A DNA stretch of 64,000 nt from Candidatus Poribacteria bacterium (GTDB lineage Bacteria; Poribacteria; WGA-4E; WGA-3G): contig JAPPII010000074.1 in NCBI GenBank assembly GCA_028820845.1, positions 62,001 through 126,000 on the forward strand, in the 5' to 3' direction. A program made the position numbers and the translations under genes. Below the pieces are notes generated by a model. That model was not told where the DNA came from and ran no database searches. It saw nothing but the letters and a program-made list of their open reading frames with translations. Of this stretch, positions 17,441 to 25,743 are shown one piece after another. How positions within the stretch are numbered: the stretch's first letter is position 1; the number at the start of each line of letters is the position of its first letter.

Positions 17441-18598
17441 TTATATGTGTTCTTGTGGGTAGGGTTCATGAAAATGCGCGGCGATGACAGACAAGAGCTG
17501 CCTATCTCCGGAAAGTTGAAGTTTTATGTGATGAAAAGTGAGTCGTGTTGAGCGACTGACTTGCTGTATCATGAGATAACTGAGAACCTTTATGCCCAAT
17601 GTGCCATAGGCACCATTTCGGTGATGCAAACTCATTGCCGAAAGTCGGAGATCGGTCTTCAGATGTCGCCAAAACTGTTCAATGCCATGGTGTTGGGCCC
17701 AAATATGCAGGGTCTCTGCGGCGCGTAAAGGTCTCCCAAAGACCAGCATTGTTTGCGTCTTAGCGTTGGCTGAAAAGCAGAGGAGCACGAGTTGCCGAAA
17801 AGTCGGACTTTTTGCTCGAAAACGCCGCACGGGTTTATCACACCCCCATTGCTGGGTCAGCAACTTCACGGTCTTCTTATGTGCTGAAAGTTTGGCAGTT
17901 TTAGCGTCAATCTCCATAACGTAGTTGCTTTTACCATGAACAAGGATGCGAGTAAATCCTAAATCTAACAACGTTTCAATGAGAGTTTTACTGCCATACC
18001 AAGAATCAAAGGTGATTGGATACTTTCTCAAATCAATGCCTTGTGCATCGAAGACTTCAAGAACTTCTTGGATCATCGTCCGAAAGCACGTCGGTTTATC
18101 GGTGTTCCCTCTGCCTTGTTTAGAGACGATACGGATGTTTAACGGGAGAATGACATCACCTATCTTGAGAGTGATTGCCAATATATTTCGACCTTTGATA
18201 GCCTGCTTCTGCTGTGTTGACCACCATTTATAGCCATAAGAGAGCGTCTTAGCATATCGCGGGTCGTTGGTGTCATCAACACTTATCGTGATACAGCGTC
18301 GAGATTGTGTCGATGCTGACTTTGATTCAGTCTGACGGATCGCTTCAATAGCGATTGTAGAGGCGACACCGACTAACAGAGACTTCCACTGATAAAGACT
18401 CATCTCTTTCAGGTCTCGATAGCGTTTATTTTTCGAGATGCTGAGAGCATCTGCGACTTGATTCGGATTGTAAAGTCCAAAGAGATGTCCCGTTGAAAGG
18501 AGCAGCAAGGTTTCAGCGAGTTCGGATGTCATCTTCGGAGCGGTTGCGTAGAAAGCGGATTGAAAAAACCCCGCTGCTCTGATAATATGGTGTCGCAT
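17441..18598 (-). CDS. IS4-like DDE transposase
   Basis: A 385-residue full-length transposase. The DDE/RNase-H core is suggested by ISVDDTND, the second strand PITFDSWYGS, and the late IEQFWRHLKTDLRLS (a YREK-like helix with Glu). It belongs to the broad IS4/IS701-like group; the family assignment is by eye. The Shine-Dalgarno AGGAGG is strong. Flanking inverted repeats are not certain: ATGAAAATGCGC at 17468-17479 is inverted at about 18681-18692, which would place one end inside the reading frame. Confidence 0.8.
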   Translation of the reverse strand: MRHHIIRAAGFFQSAFYATAPKMTSELAETLLLLSTGHLFGLYNPNQVADALSISKNKRYRDLKEMSLYQWKSLLVGVASTIAIEAIRQTESKSASTQSRRCITISVDDTNDPRYAKTLSYGYKWWSTQQKQAIKGRNILAITLKIGDVILPLNIRIVSKQGRGNTDKPTCFRTMIQEVLEVFDAQGIDLRKYPITFDSWYGSKTLIETLLDLGFTRILVHGKSNYVMEIDAKTAKLSAHKKTVKLLTQQWGCDKPVRRFRAKSPTFRQLVLLCFSANAKTQTMLVFGRPLRAAETLHIWAQHHGIEQFWRHLKTDLRLSAMSLHHRNGAYGTLGIKVLSYLMIQQVSRSTRLTFHHIKLQLSGDRQLLSVIAAHFHEPYPQEHI

Positions 18599-18780
18599 GA
18601 GATGTCCTCCTGAAAAGTTGAGTTAACTCTTAGGATGGCATCTCATGTGCTAAAAATCAAGCAACTTTTTGAAAATAAAGCGCATTTTCATAACATGACA
18701 CGCTCTTAGGCAACGCTTTTAGTAGACCGACTATAACTTTGATAGATGTCAGGTGTATTACAAGTTTGGAGGTGAACTAT

Positions 18781-19008
18781 ATGGAAAATCCGACTCTTGA
18801 GGATTTACAGTCACCAGACTCTAAAATACTCTATCAGTTGTTATCTGAAAAGATAGACGAGAGGGTAGAGAGTCTGGAAGAATTTATGAAAGACACTACA
18901 AAAGCGCTTGCTGATGACCTTTCTAATGTCAAGGACGACGTTGATATGATTGCATCTGTCTTTGGTTTCGTTAGAAATGGCGAAGGCAAACTGCATCGTC
19001 CTATTTGA
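18781..19008 (+). CDS. small hypothetical coiled-coil protein
   Basis: A 75-residue protein I do not recognise. It has a helical middle (LSEKIDERVESLEEFMKD, then a Lys/Asp-rich helix) suggestive of a coiled coil. The ATG has a strong GGAGGTGA signal, which supports a real gene. It sits at the start of an AT-rich run of small ORFs downstream of the IS4-like element, and is closed by a terminator at 19015-19049. Confidence 0.6.
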   Translation: MENPTLEDLQSPDSKILYQLLSEKIDERVESLEEFMKDTTKALADDLSNVKDDVDMIASVFGFVRNGEGKLHRPI

Positions 19009-19014
19009 AAGTAG

Positions 19015-19049
19015 AAGGTGTGGGTTATAGTTGCCCGCACCTTTTTTTT
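19015..19049 (+). terminator. intrinsic terminator
   Basis: AAGGTGTGGG and CCCGCACCTT form a 10-bp stem (one G-T type mismatch) followed by a run of eight T, just after the stop at 19008. Confidence 0.8.
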
Positions 19050-19068
19050 GCGAAAGAAAGGAATTGAT

Positions 19069-19347
19069 ATGACAGTCAAAACACTGGCACATATTGGTAT
19101 TGTTCATATAGAAGAAGCTATTGCGACAATCTTATTTGGATCCTATCCTGAATGGACACGTGCTGTTGATTTGAACAGAATGCTTGGCTATAAAGATTGG
19201 GACACAGCAGATTGGATAGTCGGTGTTATTTTACCCAAAATGGAATCAGCGGGACGGCTTATGCACCGTAGGGAAGGTGGCAGAGCAACTGGCTGGAAAC
19301 TGACAGAAACCGAGTATAATCGGTTGAACGGAGATAATAATGAGTAG
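19069..19347 (+). CDS. putative winged-helix small protein
   Basis: A 92-residue protein with helices followed by RLMHRREGGRATGWKLTETEY, a pattern that resembles a winged helix-turn-helix with its beta wing. The start has an AAAGGAATTG signal. It might regulate the island, but family membership is a guess from the pattern. It sits 20 bp after a terminator, so it needs its own promoter. Confidence 0.55.
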   Translation: MTVKTLAHIGIVHIEEAIATILFGSYPEWTRAVDLNRMLGYKDWDTADWIVGVILPKMESAGRLMHRREGGRATGWKLTETEYNRLNGDNNE

Positions 19348-19614
19348 CAAAAGGAGTTATCTATGCTTTTCGGAGTATTTTCTTGCGTAATGGTGCTATT
19401 GTAAAGGCTTGGAGTTGATATGTGGGGTAAATACTTTATCTACAGAGGCATCGTAGAGGCTATAAGGGGCAACGGCTATAAACGCTATAAAGATGACGGG
19501 TGGGGTTTTTGGAGTTTCGCGTTCTTTGTTCTTATTGTTTGCATAATACTGTTCGCCCTTGTCTATGTGGTCATTCCGCTTGCGACTGGGTTTCTGTTAT
19601 ACTTGTTTTTAAAA

Positions 19615-20704
19615 CGACTTGTGCTAAATAGAATTAAGGTTGAATAGGTCCATGCTTATGTTATCCTATAAGTTCAGCTAAGAAAAGGAAACATAAGGAT
19701 GGAGTTACAGTCTACTTTAGAAGCCTATGCGTTGCAACTGAAAAATGTGCCCTGCACGCTCATAGCCGTCGCAGGCGTGGTGCGGCAGGTCATGAAACTC
19801 CTTTATGAGACGCATTTTCGAGATGCCGAGGATCATAGACCCGGTCGCAACCCCGACTGCCCCGACAGCGACATCCTCGCCATCGGGTGGCTCTTGGAAT
19901 CCATCGGAGCAGCGCGTGAAAGTTCGGGGTATCGACGTTTGAAATCTCAACTCCGCACGGTTTTCCCGTGTTTACCTGAACGCTCGCGTTTCAATAGGGG
20001 GAGACGCAATCTCTGGGGTGCCTCTGAAGTCATCCGTCGGACTTTGACGCAGGTCTTACCCAAGTCGGATGTCTTTATCGTGGATTCTTTTCCGATGCCC
20101 ATCTGCGATGTGAAACGTGCCACAGCGTCAAAGTCCGACCTGAAGTGGGCAGACGGTTCGGGAACACTTGCCACTTATGGACATGCTGCCACGAAAAGTC
20201 TCGGAACGTTCTTTGGATTTCGGGGACATCTGATAACCACCCGGGACGGCGTGCCTGTTGACTTCGCCATCGCTTCTGCACATATAGACGACCGAGAAGT
20301 CCTGCGCGTGATGGCTGAAAACCGTGGGTACCCCATCGTTCTCGGGGATAAAGGTTATGTCTCTAAGGCACTTCAGCAAGAGTTGCTTGAAACTGAAAAT
20401 ACCTGTTTGCTGGCGACGCTGCGCCGGAATCAGAAGCAGCAGTATCCAGAAGACTTTAGCAAATGCCACGTCAAAATGCGGAGACGCATTGAGACGACGA
20501 TGAGTCAACTCACAGAGCAGTTCGGGGTTTCTCGCGTGCGTGCGCGAACGCATTGGGACTTCAAACCCGCATGGGTTTCCATAAGATCGGTGCCTGTCTG
20601 ATTGGTGTTTTCCTCAATAAGTGTTTCGGACGCCCTTTGATGCAACTCAAAGACCTCGTCCTCGCATAAACTGAAATCTCGAAAAATCTAATTAGCACAA
20701 GTCG
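19615..20704 (+). mobile_element. IS982-like insertion sequence, 1090 bp
   Basis: Both ends carry matching inverted repeats beginning CGACTTGTGCTAA (left 19615; right, read from 20704), identical at 19 of 21 bp. They are flanked by exact 9-bp direct repeats TTTTTAAAA (19606-19614 and 20705-20713). The element encodes one frameshifted transposase. Crisp ends and target duplication suggest a recent insertion. Confidence 0.85.
19699..20669 (+). pseudogene. IS982-like transposase with a frameshift near the 3' end
   Basis: The frame runs 300 residues and then loses register near 20563-20568 (FKPAW...). Reading on in another frame gives RMGFHKIGACLIGVFLNK and LMQLKDLVLA to a TAA at 20667-20669, which is the normal end of such transposases. 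A single missing base, probably an A in the run before CCC, explains the break. Catalytic strands VDSFPMP and GDKGY are present. The protein is probably inactive unless rescued. Confidence 0.8.
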
Positions 20705-20942
20705 TTTTTAAAAAAACTGATTACGTCCGCCACTTTCCGACGCGGCGTATGGTGTGTCTTGTTATGTATATTCGCAGTGGCTTGTGTAATTGCCATTGCA
20801 CGCGGTGTGGCATATCTATTTTTCTCATGATACGGTTGGATACTAAAGTCCATAGAGAAAAAAATCTTTGCCTTACTGTGTGAAATCCGATTTAACTAAT
20901 TCCGAATCTACTGAATGCGAAAAGAATAAATAGGAGAATGCT

Positions 20943-21506
20943 ATGTTAGAAACAACAGCGAAAGATAATGTGAATCTATTATCAAAAGAAGCCTTGCATA
21001 ACGTGATACAAGGCAATTTAGGGCTTTTGTGCCAATATGTTAAAGGCACAGTTGCTAATAAATGGGCGTGCGTTATTCTGCTGTTACAATTTATAGAATA
21101 CTTGCTAAAGCATCAGATACAAAATGATGGCAACAAGTTTCCAAAAGGGAGCGATGGACACAACCTCAAAAAGTTGTATGGGATGCTCGAAGATCATCAG
21201 GAGCGCATAGAAACGCATTTTAACAGATTAATGGCACATAAGAAACAGATCGATCCAGAAAGTTTTGGCACAGTAGAGGACTTTGTTGAAAACTATCACA
21301 ACTCTTACACGCTTTTTCGCTATTGGATATTGGAAGAAAACTTTGAAACGGAGGTACCATATTTTTACATTACAGACACATTCCTTGTGCTTATCACGCT
21401 TATGGAATGCTCGGATATTGATTTTGACTTTTCCGAAGCGCATAGTGTGCTACAGGAGAGAATAGCTTTAGACAAAGTATTAAAGGCGGGCATAATAAAT
21501 TCTTAG
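20943..21506 (+). CDS. hypothetical helical protein, possibly HEPN-like
   Basis: A 187-residue, mostly helical protein. It contains KWACVILLLQFIEYLLKH, GHNLKKLYGML and NSYTLFRYW, a pattern reminiscent of HEPN domains (all-helical proteins that often act as RNases or pair with nucleotidyltransferases). The RxxxxH motif expected of catalytic HEPN is not visible, so I do not assign activity. Shine-Dalgarno AGGAG precedes the ATG. It lies in the AT-rich island among small ORFs. Confidence 0.5.
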   Translation: MLETTAKDNVNLLSKEALHNVIQGNLGLLCQYVKGTVANKWACVILLLQFIEYLLKHQIQNDGNKFPKGSDGHNLKKLYGMLEDHQERIETHFNRLMAHKKQIDPESFGTVEDFVENYHNSYTLFRYWILEENFETEVPYFYITDTFLVLITLMECSDIDFDFSEAHSVLQERIALDKVLKAGIINS

Positions 21507-21554
21507 CACGTCAAGGTATCAACAGTGCAAGTAGAATAAGAATGAAGGGAAATT

Positions 21555-21800
21555 ATGAACTACTGGCGACTTTTAGGAAATATCCTCCTGTTTATCTGTA
21601 GGGCACTTTTTGATACGCACCACCTTGCAAAAGACGTGCTATTGGTTTAGGCTGAATACGTTGGCACGCAAAGACCATCACTTCCTGTTTACATGCTTGC
21701 CGTTATACGCTTGGTCATCTTTGGTGTGTTTTACGTATGTTGGATGTCCGTTTACTTCATTATCAACCGTGCAATAACTGGCACGTGGAGATTATCCTAA
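21555..21800 (+). pseudogene. small membrane protein gene broken by an in-frame amber codon
   Basis: An 82-codon frame starting at ATG 21555 (GAAGGG upstream) encodes a protein beginning MNYWRLLGNILLF. TAG occurs at codon 32 (21648-21650). The same frame then continues with a clear membrane segment (VYMLAVIRLVIFGVFYVCW) to TAA at 21798-21800. A single CAG to TAG change would explain it. It is similar in size and style to the IS-split gene at 19420 but shows no evident identity. Confidence 0.55.
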
Positions 21801-21838
21801 TCTTCACGCGCTTTCGCGTTTAAAAGGAAAGGTAAATT

Positions 21839-22384
21839 ATGTTTTACAAAAGTCTTTTTTTAACAATAGTTCTTATGGTTAGTCTAATCGGTTGCCAACA
21901 GCCCGACAATTCCGCATATATAAAAGCGTTAGAGGATCAAATTCAGACGCTGGAAGATCGCGTAGATATATTGGAGAGTAAGCAAACCGAGCAAACTACA
22001 ACTGATATGTCCAGTGACACCTCTAAAGAATTTGAACGTATCAATTTACAAATTCAAGACCTCTATTATATGACAGAACCCTTGCGAACACAGGTTATAG
22101 ACAAAATGGAAGGTAATTATTCTTATGCGTTTTATGGTCGGACAGTTAGAGGAATGTTACCGTCTCAGCTCAAAATGGCTGAACTCTATTACAAAATTCG
22201 CTCACATGAAATGTCCGATTTAGGGTTCTCTGAAGATGAAGTTAAGGCGTTGACAGCGGAATTAGAAAGTTATATGAGTAATCCGTACTTCACACGCTAC
22301 AAAGCAAAATATCTATATGATATGAGTGAGTTGACTTATCACCCGGACTTACGAGCCTATGTAGAAAGTTTTAGAGGTAAATAA
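21839..22384 (+). CDS. lipoprotein with coiled-coil region
   Basis: A 181-residue protein with a lipoprotein signal peptide ending LIGC (Cys19). Residues ~30-55 form a heptad-rich coiled coil (ALEDQIQTLEDRVDILES), and the remainder is helical and Tyr-rich. It is not a family I recognise. Good AAAGGAAAGG signal before the ATG; an intrinsic terminator follows at 22468-22511. It is probably anchored to a membrane as a structural or scaffold lipoprotein. Confidence 0.7.
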   Translation: MFYKSLFLTIVLMVSLIGCQQPDNSAYIKALEDQIQTLEDRVDILESKQTEQTTTDMSSDTSKEFERINLQIQDLYYMTEPLRTQVIDKMEGNYSYAFYGRTVRGMLPSQLKMAELYYKIRSHEMSDLGFSEDEVKALTAELESYMSNPYFTRYKAKYLYDMSELTYHPDLRAYVESFRGK

Positions 22385-22467
22385 GAATCCGTTACAATTT
22401 TCACACAAATTGTTGTGAAAATTAATTTAACCAAGTCCGAAACTACTTATTGCGAATATTTTTGAGT

Positions 22468-22511
22468 AAAGCACTGCCAATGTAGCGACTGCTATCTTAG
22501 CAGTGCTTTTT
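22468..22511 (+). terminator. intrinsic terminator
   Basis: AAAGCACTGC (22468-22477) pairs with GCAGTGCTTT (22500-22509), and T residues follow. It serves the lipoprotein gene at 21839. Confidence 0.75.
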
Positions 22512-22522
22512 ACTTGAATTAC

Positions 22523-22551
22523 TTGAATTCAGAATTTATATGTGATATAAT
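22523..22551 (+). promoter_or_regulatory. promoter upstream of tnpB element
   Basis: TTGAAT (22523-22528) and TATAAT (22546-22551), 17-bp spacer, 32 bp upstream of the first ATG of the element at 22584. Confidence 0.5.
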
Positions 22552-22583
22552 ATAAGTAAATCTATGTGAGGTATTGGTAAAAA

Positions 22584-22757
22584 ATGCGAACTTTCAAGAT
22601 CAAGATACCATATTCGGAGCAGTTGGATGTATTGAATTCTGCTTCTGCGTCGGTTTGGGGTGAATGTCTCAAGCTTCAGGAGATGTGGTGTTATGCTCAT
22701 GGTTCTTGGGGTTATTTTCCGAATATTAAGGAATGTGAATTATGGATAAAAGATTAA
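22584..22757 (+). pseudogene. N-terminal fragment of TnpB in the other frame
   Basis: A 57-codon ORF starts at ATG 22584 with MRTFKIKIPYSEQLDVLN, the usual opening of a TnpB wedge region, and stops at 22755-22757. The main tnpB frame begins at 22742 in the -1 frame relative to this ORF and overlaps it by 16 nt. The most likely explanation is a single-base frameshift; a programmed slip or separate start is possible. Confidence 0.55.
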
Positions 22758-23773
22758 CAAAGTCACAGCCTTTGCATTCACAGAGTATTCAGGAGGTGCG
22801 TTCGCGGTATTTCAAGAATTGGCAAGGTTTTCGTGTATTGCGTCGTAATGGTGATAAGACTGCGAGGCCTCCGTATAAAAAGAAACGTTTTCAAACAACC
22901 ACTTGGAAGAAGTCAGCGATACGTTTCAAAGAGGGTTTGTTTGGTAAGCAGGTTGTTCTATCTAATGGCAGGCGTGGTAAGCCTTTGGTGGTGGATTTGC
23001 CAAAGCGGTTTGATATAAAGAATATTCCTGCTATCATCAATCTTGTGTATAATAGGGGTCAGTATGAATTGCATTTTGTTTACAAAACTGATAAAGCTGT
23101 AAAAACAGAAGCGAAGGGTATTGTTGGCGTTGACATTGGCGAAATACACCCTATGGTAAGTCATGATGGCATGGTTACTGAAATCTTTAATGGACGGTAT
23201 ATTAGAAGTTTATACCGGTTGAGGAATAAGGTGATTGCGTCTATGGACAAGAAGATAGATAGGTGTGAGCGTCATAGCAACCGCTGGTGGCACTTAGTAA
23301 AACACAAATGGAAACACATCAGAACAATTGACAATCAAATCATGGACGGCTTGCATAAACACACTACAAAGTTTGTGAAGTTGTGTGAGTCACGGGGTAT
23401 TGGTACGATTGTTCTTGGTGATTTGACGGGTATACGCAATAATATCAAGGCGAGGAAAAAAGAACGTCAAAAGTTGCATCAGTGGGCTTTTGGCAAAATT
23501 ACGCAAATGATTACCTACAAAGCAAAGGCTTTAGGTATCAAGGTGGAATTAATTAATGAGGCGTATACTTCGCAGACTTGCTTGAATTGCGGCAAGAGGA
23601 ACAAACCACAAAAGCGTTCTTACAAGTGCAAATGTGGATTTGAACATCATCGCGATGGCGTTGGTGCGACTAATATAAGACAAAAGTATCTTGGGTGTTT
23701 CGGCACCCCAGTAGCGGCGACTATGGCATCGCCCGTTGGTATTCGCTTAGAATGCCGACGTTGCTCCGCCTGA
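22742..23773 (+). CDS. tnpB: TnpB-like RNA-guided nuclease (IS605/IS1341 group)
   Basis: A 343-residue TnpB core. RuvC-I Asp131 lies in GIVGVDIGEIHP; the zinc ribbon is CLNCG (Cys280, Cys283) with CKCG (Cys296, Cys298); the last RuvC Asp305 is in HHRDGVGATN. At the usual RuvC-II Glu site the sequence is VLGDLTG, with Gly226-Asp227; a Glu273 in NEAYTSQTC could instead supply the acid, a rearranged site known in some TnpB groups. The N terminus lies in another frame (22584-22757). No tnpA transposase gene is nearby. TnpB cuts DNA guided by a short RNA from the element's right end. Confidence 0.85.
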   Translation: MDKRLTKSQPLHSQSIQEVRSRYFKNWQGFRVLRRNGDKTARPPYKKKRFQTTTWKKSAIRFKEGLFGKQVVLSNGRRGKPLVVDLPKRFDIKNIPAIINLVYNRGQYELHFVYKTDKAVKTEAKGIVGVDIGEIHPMVSHDGMVTEIFNGRYIRSLYRLRNKVIASMDKKIDRCERHSNRWWHLVKHKWKHIRTIDNQIMDGLHKHTTKFVKLCESRGIGTIVLGDLTGIRNNIKARKKERQKLHQWAFGKITQMITYKAKALGIKVELINEAYTSQTCLNCGKRNKPQKRSYKCKCGFEHHRDGVGATNIRQKYLGCFGTPVAATMASPVGIRLECRRCSA

Positions 23774-23835
23774 GCGGAGAATATTCCCACGAGGAACAAA
23801 AGGAATCTCCAGACTTTAGTCTGGAGAGGGTTCAA
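23764..23835 (+). ncRNA. candidate omega-RNA right-end scaffold
   Basis: The tnpB stop lies in a CTCCGC/GCGGAG hairpin (23764-23769, 23774-23779). A second perfect hairpin, CTCCAGACT/AGTCTGGAG (23807-23815, 23818-23826), is followed by AGGGTTCAA (23827-23835). TnpB guide RNAs overlap the 3' end of the gene and run through such a right end, and the guide is the sequence just after it. The guide here would begin near 23836. The exact 5' start of the RNA is not visible. Confidence 0.5.
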
Positions 23836-23848
23836 TTTCTGATATTGT

Positions 23849-25216
23849 TTAACTGTTCCTACTATTCAATCTACGCACCCTTTGGTTTTCTTTTGCGCGT
23901 GCATCTTCTCGTTCTGGATCGAGAATCGCGCGCAAGGCGGTTTCCAGTTCGCTACGTCTTGCTGCATATTCAGGTTTTGCTGCTAAATTGTTGTTCTCCC
24001 GTGGGTCAGTGTCTATGTTAAACAGCTGCGGTTCGCTCCCGACGTAGTGACACAATTTGTAATTCCCGCGCTTGAGCATAAAACCTGCGTTAAGCATACC
24101 CATGTGATGGTATTCAGAAAAGACAGTGCGCGTCGTTTCGTTTGGTTGGTTTCGGGCTATCCGCAGCAGGCTATCCCCCGGTAAATCAGACGGTGTTTCC
24201 AGACCGGCGACTTCCAACAGGGTGGGCAAAACATCTACCAGAGAGACGTTTTGTGCCACACGACCGTTCTCACCTGAAGGTAGGCGCACCATTAATGGCA
24301 CCCTCACTGCAGGTTCGTAGAAACACTGCTTCTGCCAGATGCCGTGGTGCCCTGCCATCTCGCCATGGTCACTCGTATAGAGGACGAGTGTATTTTCGCG
24401 TAGTGGCGACGTATCAATCGCCTCAAGTATCCGTCCGATGTGCGCATCGAGACACGAGACAAGGGCATAGTAGGAGGCTAACGCGCAACGGACAACGGCT
24501 TCAGGGGGTGGGATGTCGTTCCGCCACGACCAACGGTGGTGTCGGATGATGGGGTGTTGGGATTCAAGTGCTTCGTTCCATGTCTCAGGTAATTCCAGTG
24601 TGTCTGGGTCGTATAGTGCGTAGAATTCCGGTGGTGCAATCAATGGAAAGTGTGGGTGCATGAACCCGCAGTAAAGTAGGAAAGGGTTATTGTCAGGAGA
24701 TGCAGCTTTTTCTTGAAGGAAATCCACTGCTAAGTCTGTGACGTTTCTGTCGTATCTCGTGTGTTCGTGATCTCCCGGTCCACATTCGGCGACGTGTGAG
24801 TTAGAGCCTCGACGGGCATCCGGCGTGCGCCGTGGTGGACGACCGGTTGTGTGCCGCCATCGATGTAGGTCATCCAGCAAGCGATGGGAGAAACCGAGCA
24901 ACCGATCTGTTCCGTTGAAATGCGTCCGTCCACATAGCACGGTCTCATAATCTGCCCTCGCCAAATAATCTCCCCACGTCTGGTACTGTCGATCGGCGAT
25001 TGCACCCAAATCCCAGGCTTCAATCTGATGTGGGTAGCGTCCTGTAAGCATGGACAAGCGTGAGGGTGTACAGATTGGATAATTGCAATAAGCGTTATCG
25101 AATGTGTAACTCTGTTCAGCGAGGCGGTCGAGATGCGGGGTCTGGACAACGGGATGTCCGCTGTTTCCCATGATACTACCGGCGTGTTCGTCTGAGAATA
25201 GAAAAACGATATTCAT
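23849..25216 (-). CDS. sulfatase (arylsulfatase A family)
   Basis: A 455-residue type I sulfatase. Cys49 in CTPSRLSMLTGR is the residue converted to formylglycine. Metal-site and core motifs are SDEHAG near the N terminus and TSDHGEMAGHHG with HHGIWQKQ in the middle. There is no signal peptide from the ATG at 25216, so it may act in the cytoplasm, unless a longer frame to 25312 is used. Such enzymes remove sulfate from sulfated glycans or phospho-/sulfo-esters; the substrate cannot be told here. An anaerobic or formylglycine-generating partner is not in the window. Confidence 0.9.
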   Translation of the reverse strand: MNIVFLFSDEHAGSIMGNSGHPVVQTPHLDRLAEQSYTFDNAYCNYPICTPSRLSMLTGRYPHQIEAWDLGAIADRQYQTWGDYLARADYETVLCGRTHFNGTDRLLGFSHRLLDDLHRWRHTTGRPPRRTPDARRGSNSHVAECGPGDHEHTRYDRNVTDLAVDFLQEKAASPDNNPFLLYCGFMHPHFPLIAPPEFYALYDPDTLELPETWNEALESQHPIIRHHRWSWRNDIPPPEAVVRCALASYYALVSCLDAHIGRILEAIDTSPLRENTLVLYTSDHGEMAGHHGIWQKQCFYEPAVRVPLMVRLPSGENGRVAQNVSLVDVLPTLLEVAGLETPSDLPGDSLLRIARNQPNETTRTVFSEYHHMGMLNAGFMLKRGNYKLCHYVGSEPQLFNIDTDPRENNNLAAKPEYAARRSELETALRAILDPEREDARAKENQRVRRLNSRNS

Positions 25217-25333
25217 AGATAGGATACTCCGTTCGCTGCAAAGTCGCGCAATGGACGATTCTCTGGTAGCACCTTGTAGAAGTATACCCGATTTCGAGAA
25301 AGAAAGCGACAATTTTTCTCAGAAAATATCCGA

Positions 25334-25362
25334 TTGATTTTATAGGGAATCTGTGGTATAAT
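25334..25362 (+). promoter_or_regulatory. promoter of the 25.4-26.2 kb small-gene operon
   Basis: TTGATT (25334-25339) and TATAAT (25357-25362) with a 17-bp spacer, 80 bp upstream of the ATG at 25443. Confidence 0.55.
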
Positions 25363-25442
25363 TCTCCTAATTGGTTAGGTTACACTCCTAATGGGCATCG
25401 CACGCTATTTTTGCCCCTTGCAGTAAGGAAGGAAATTAATCA

Positions 25443-25670
25443 ATGGAAGAGCAAAATATTAGTCTCAAAGATATAAATTCATTAGGGTATGACGTTATAG
25501 CGACAGTGTACCAAACAGGCGCGTTCAAAGCAGGTATAAAGTTTGACAATAACGGTAAACTACTGATAATTCATGAAGGTCGCGTTATATGCTCGTTCCA
25601 TGCTGAAAAATCCGAAAGCGAGGAAGGAAAAGTCTCAGCGGCTTTTAGCCAGAAGGCATATGATGGATGA
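25443..25670 (+). CDS. hypothetical protein near hicAB
   Basis: A 75-residue beta-rich protein with YDVIATVYQTGAFKAGIKFDNN and LLIIHEGRVICSF. I do not recognise it. AAGGAAGG precedes the ATG, and it is the first gene after the promoter at 25334-25362. It is followed by a tiny overlapping ORF and hicAB, so it is probably co-transcribed with them. Confidence 0.55.
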   Translation: MEEQNISLKDINSLGYDVIATVYQTGAFKAGIKFDNNGKLLIIHEGRVICSFHAEKSESEEGKVSAAFSQKAYDG

Positions 25671-25743
25671 TTATGGCACAAGGAGCTGGACCCGTCATTT
25701 TCTTCCAATTAGTGAACTTAAAACCGACAAAAGCCTACTATGA
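25660..25743 (+). CDS. possible 27-residue ORF coupled to hicA
   Basis: ATG at 25660 overlaps the end of the preceding gene, and its TGA (25741-25743) overlaps the hicA ATG as ATGA. The product (MMDDYGTRSWTRHFLPISE...) is too short to recognise. The double overlap fits translational coupling, and hicA lacks its own strong ribosome-binding site. It could equally be chance. Confidence 0.3.
   Translation: MMDDYGTRSWTRHFLPISELKTDKSLL

Larger units (their letters stand above)
19420..20830 (+). pseudogene. small membrane protein gene split by an IS982-like insertion
   Basis: The first 65 codons (19420-19614) encode a hydrophobic protein with a transmembrane segment near residues 28-60. The frame then enters the insertion sequence. 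Removing the element and one copy of its 9-bp target repeat rejoins the frame at 20714 and restores 38 more codons ending in a second hydrophobic stretch (VWCVLLCIFAVACVIAIA) and a TGA at 20828. The original product would be 103 residues with 2-3 membrane spans. Truncation now adds only ten residues from the element. I do not recognise the family. Confidence 0.75.

Noticed and set aside
17468-18692. ATGAAAATGCGC inverted pair as ends of the IS4-like element
   Set aside because: One copy lies inside the transposase gene and no target repeat flanks the pair; kept only as a note.
21663-21680. TTGGCACG as another sigma-54 promoter
   Set aside because: No TTGC-type -12 element follows at the right distance; it lies inside a broken gene.
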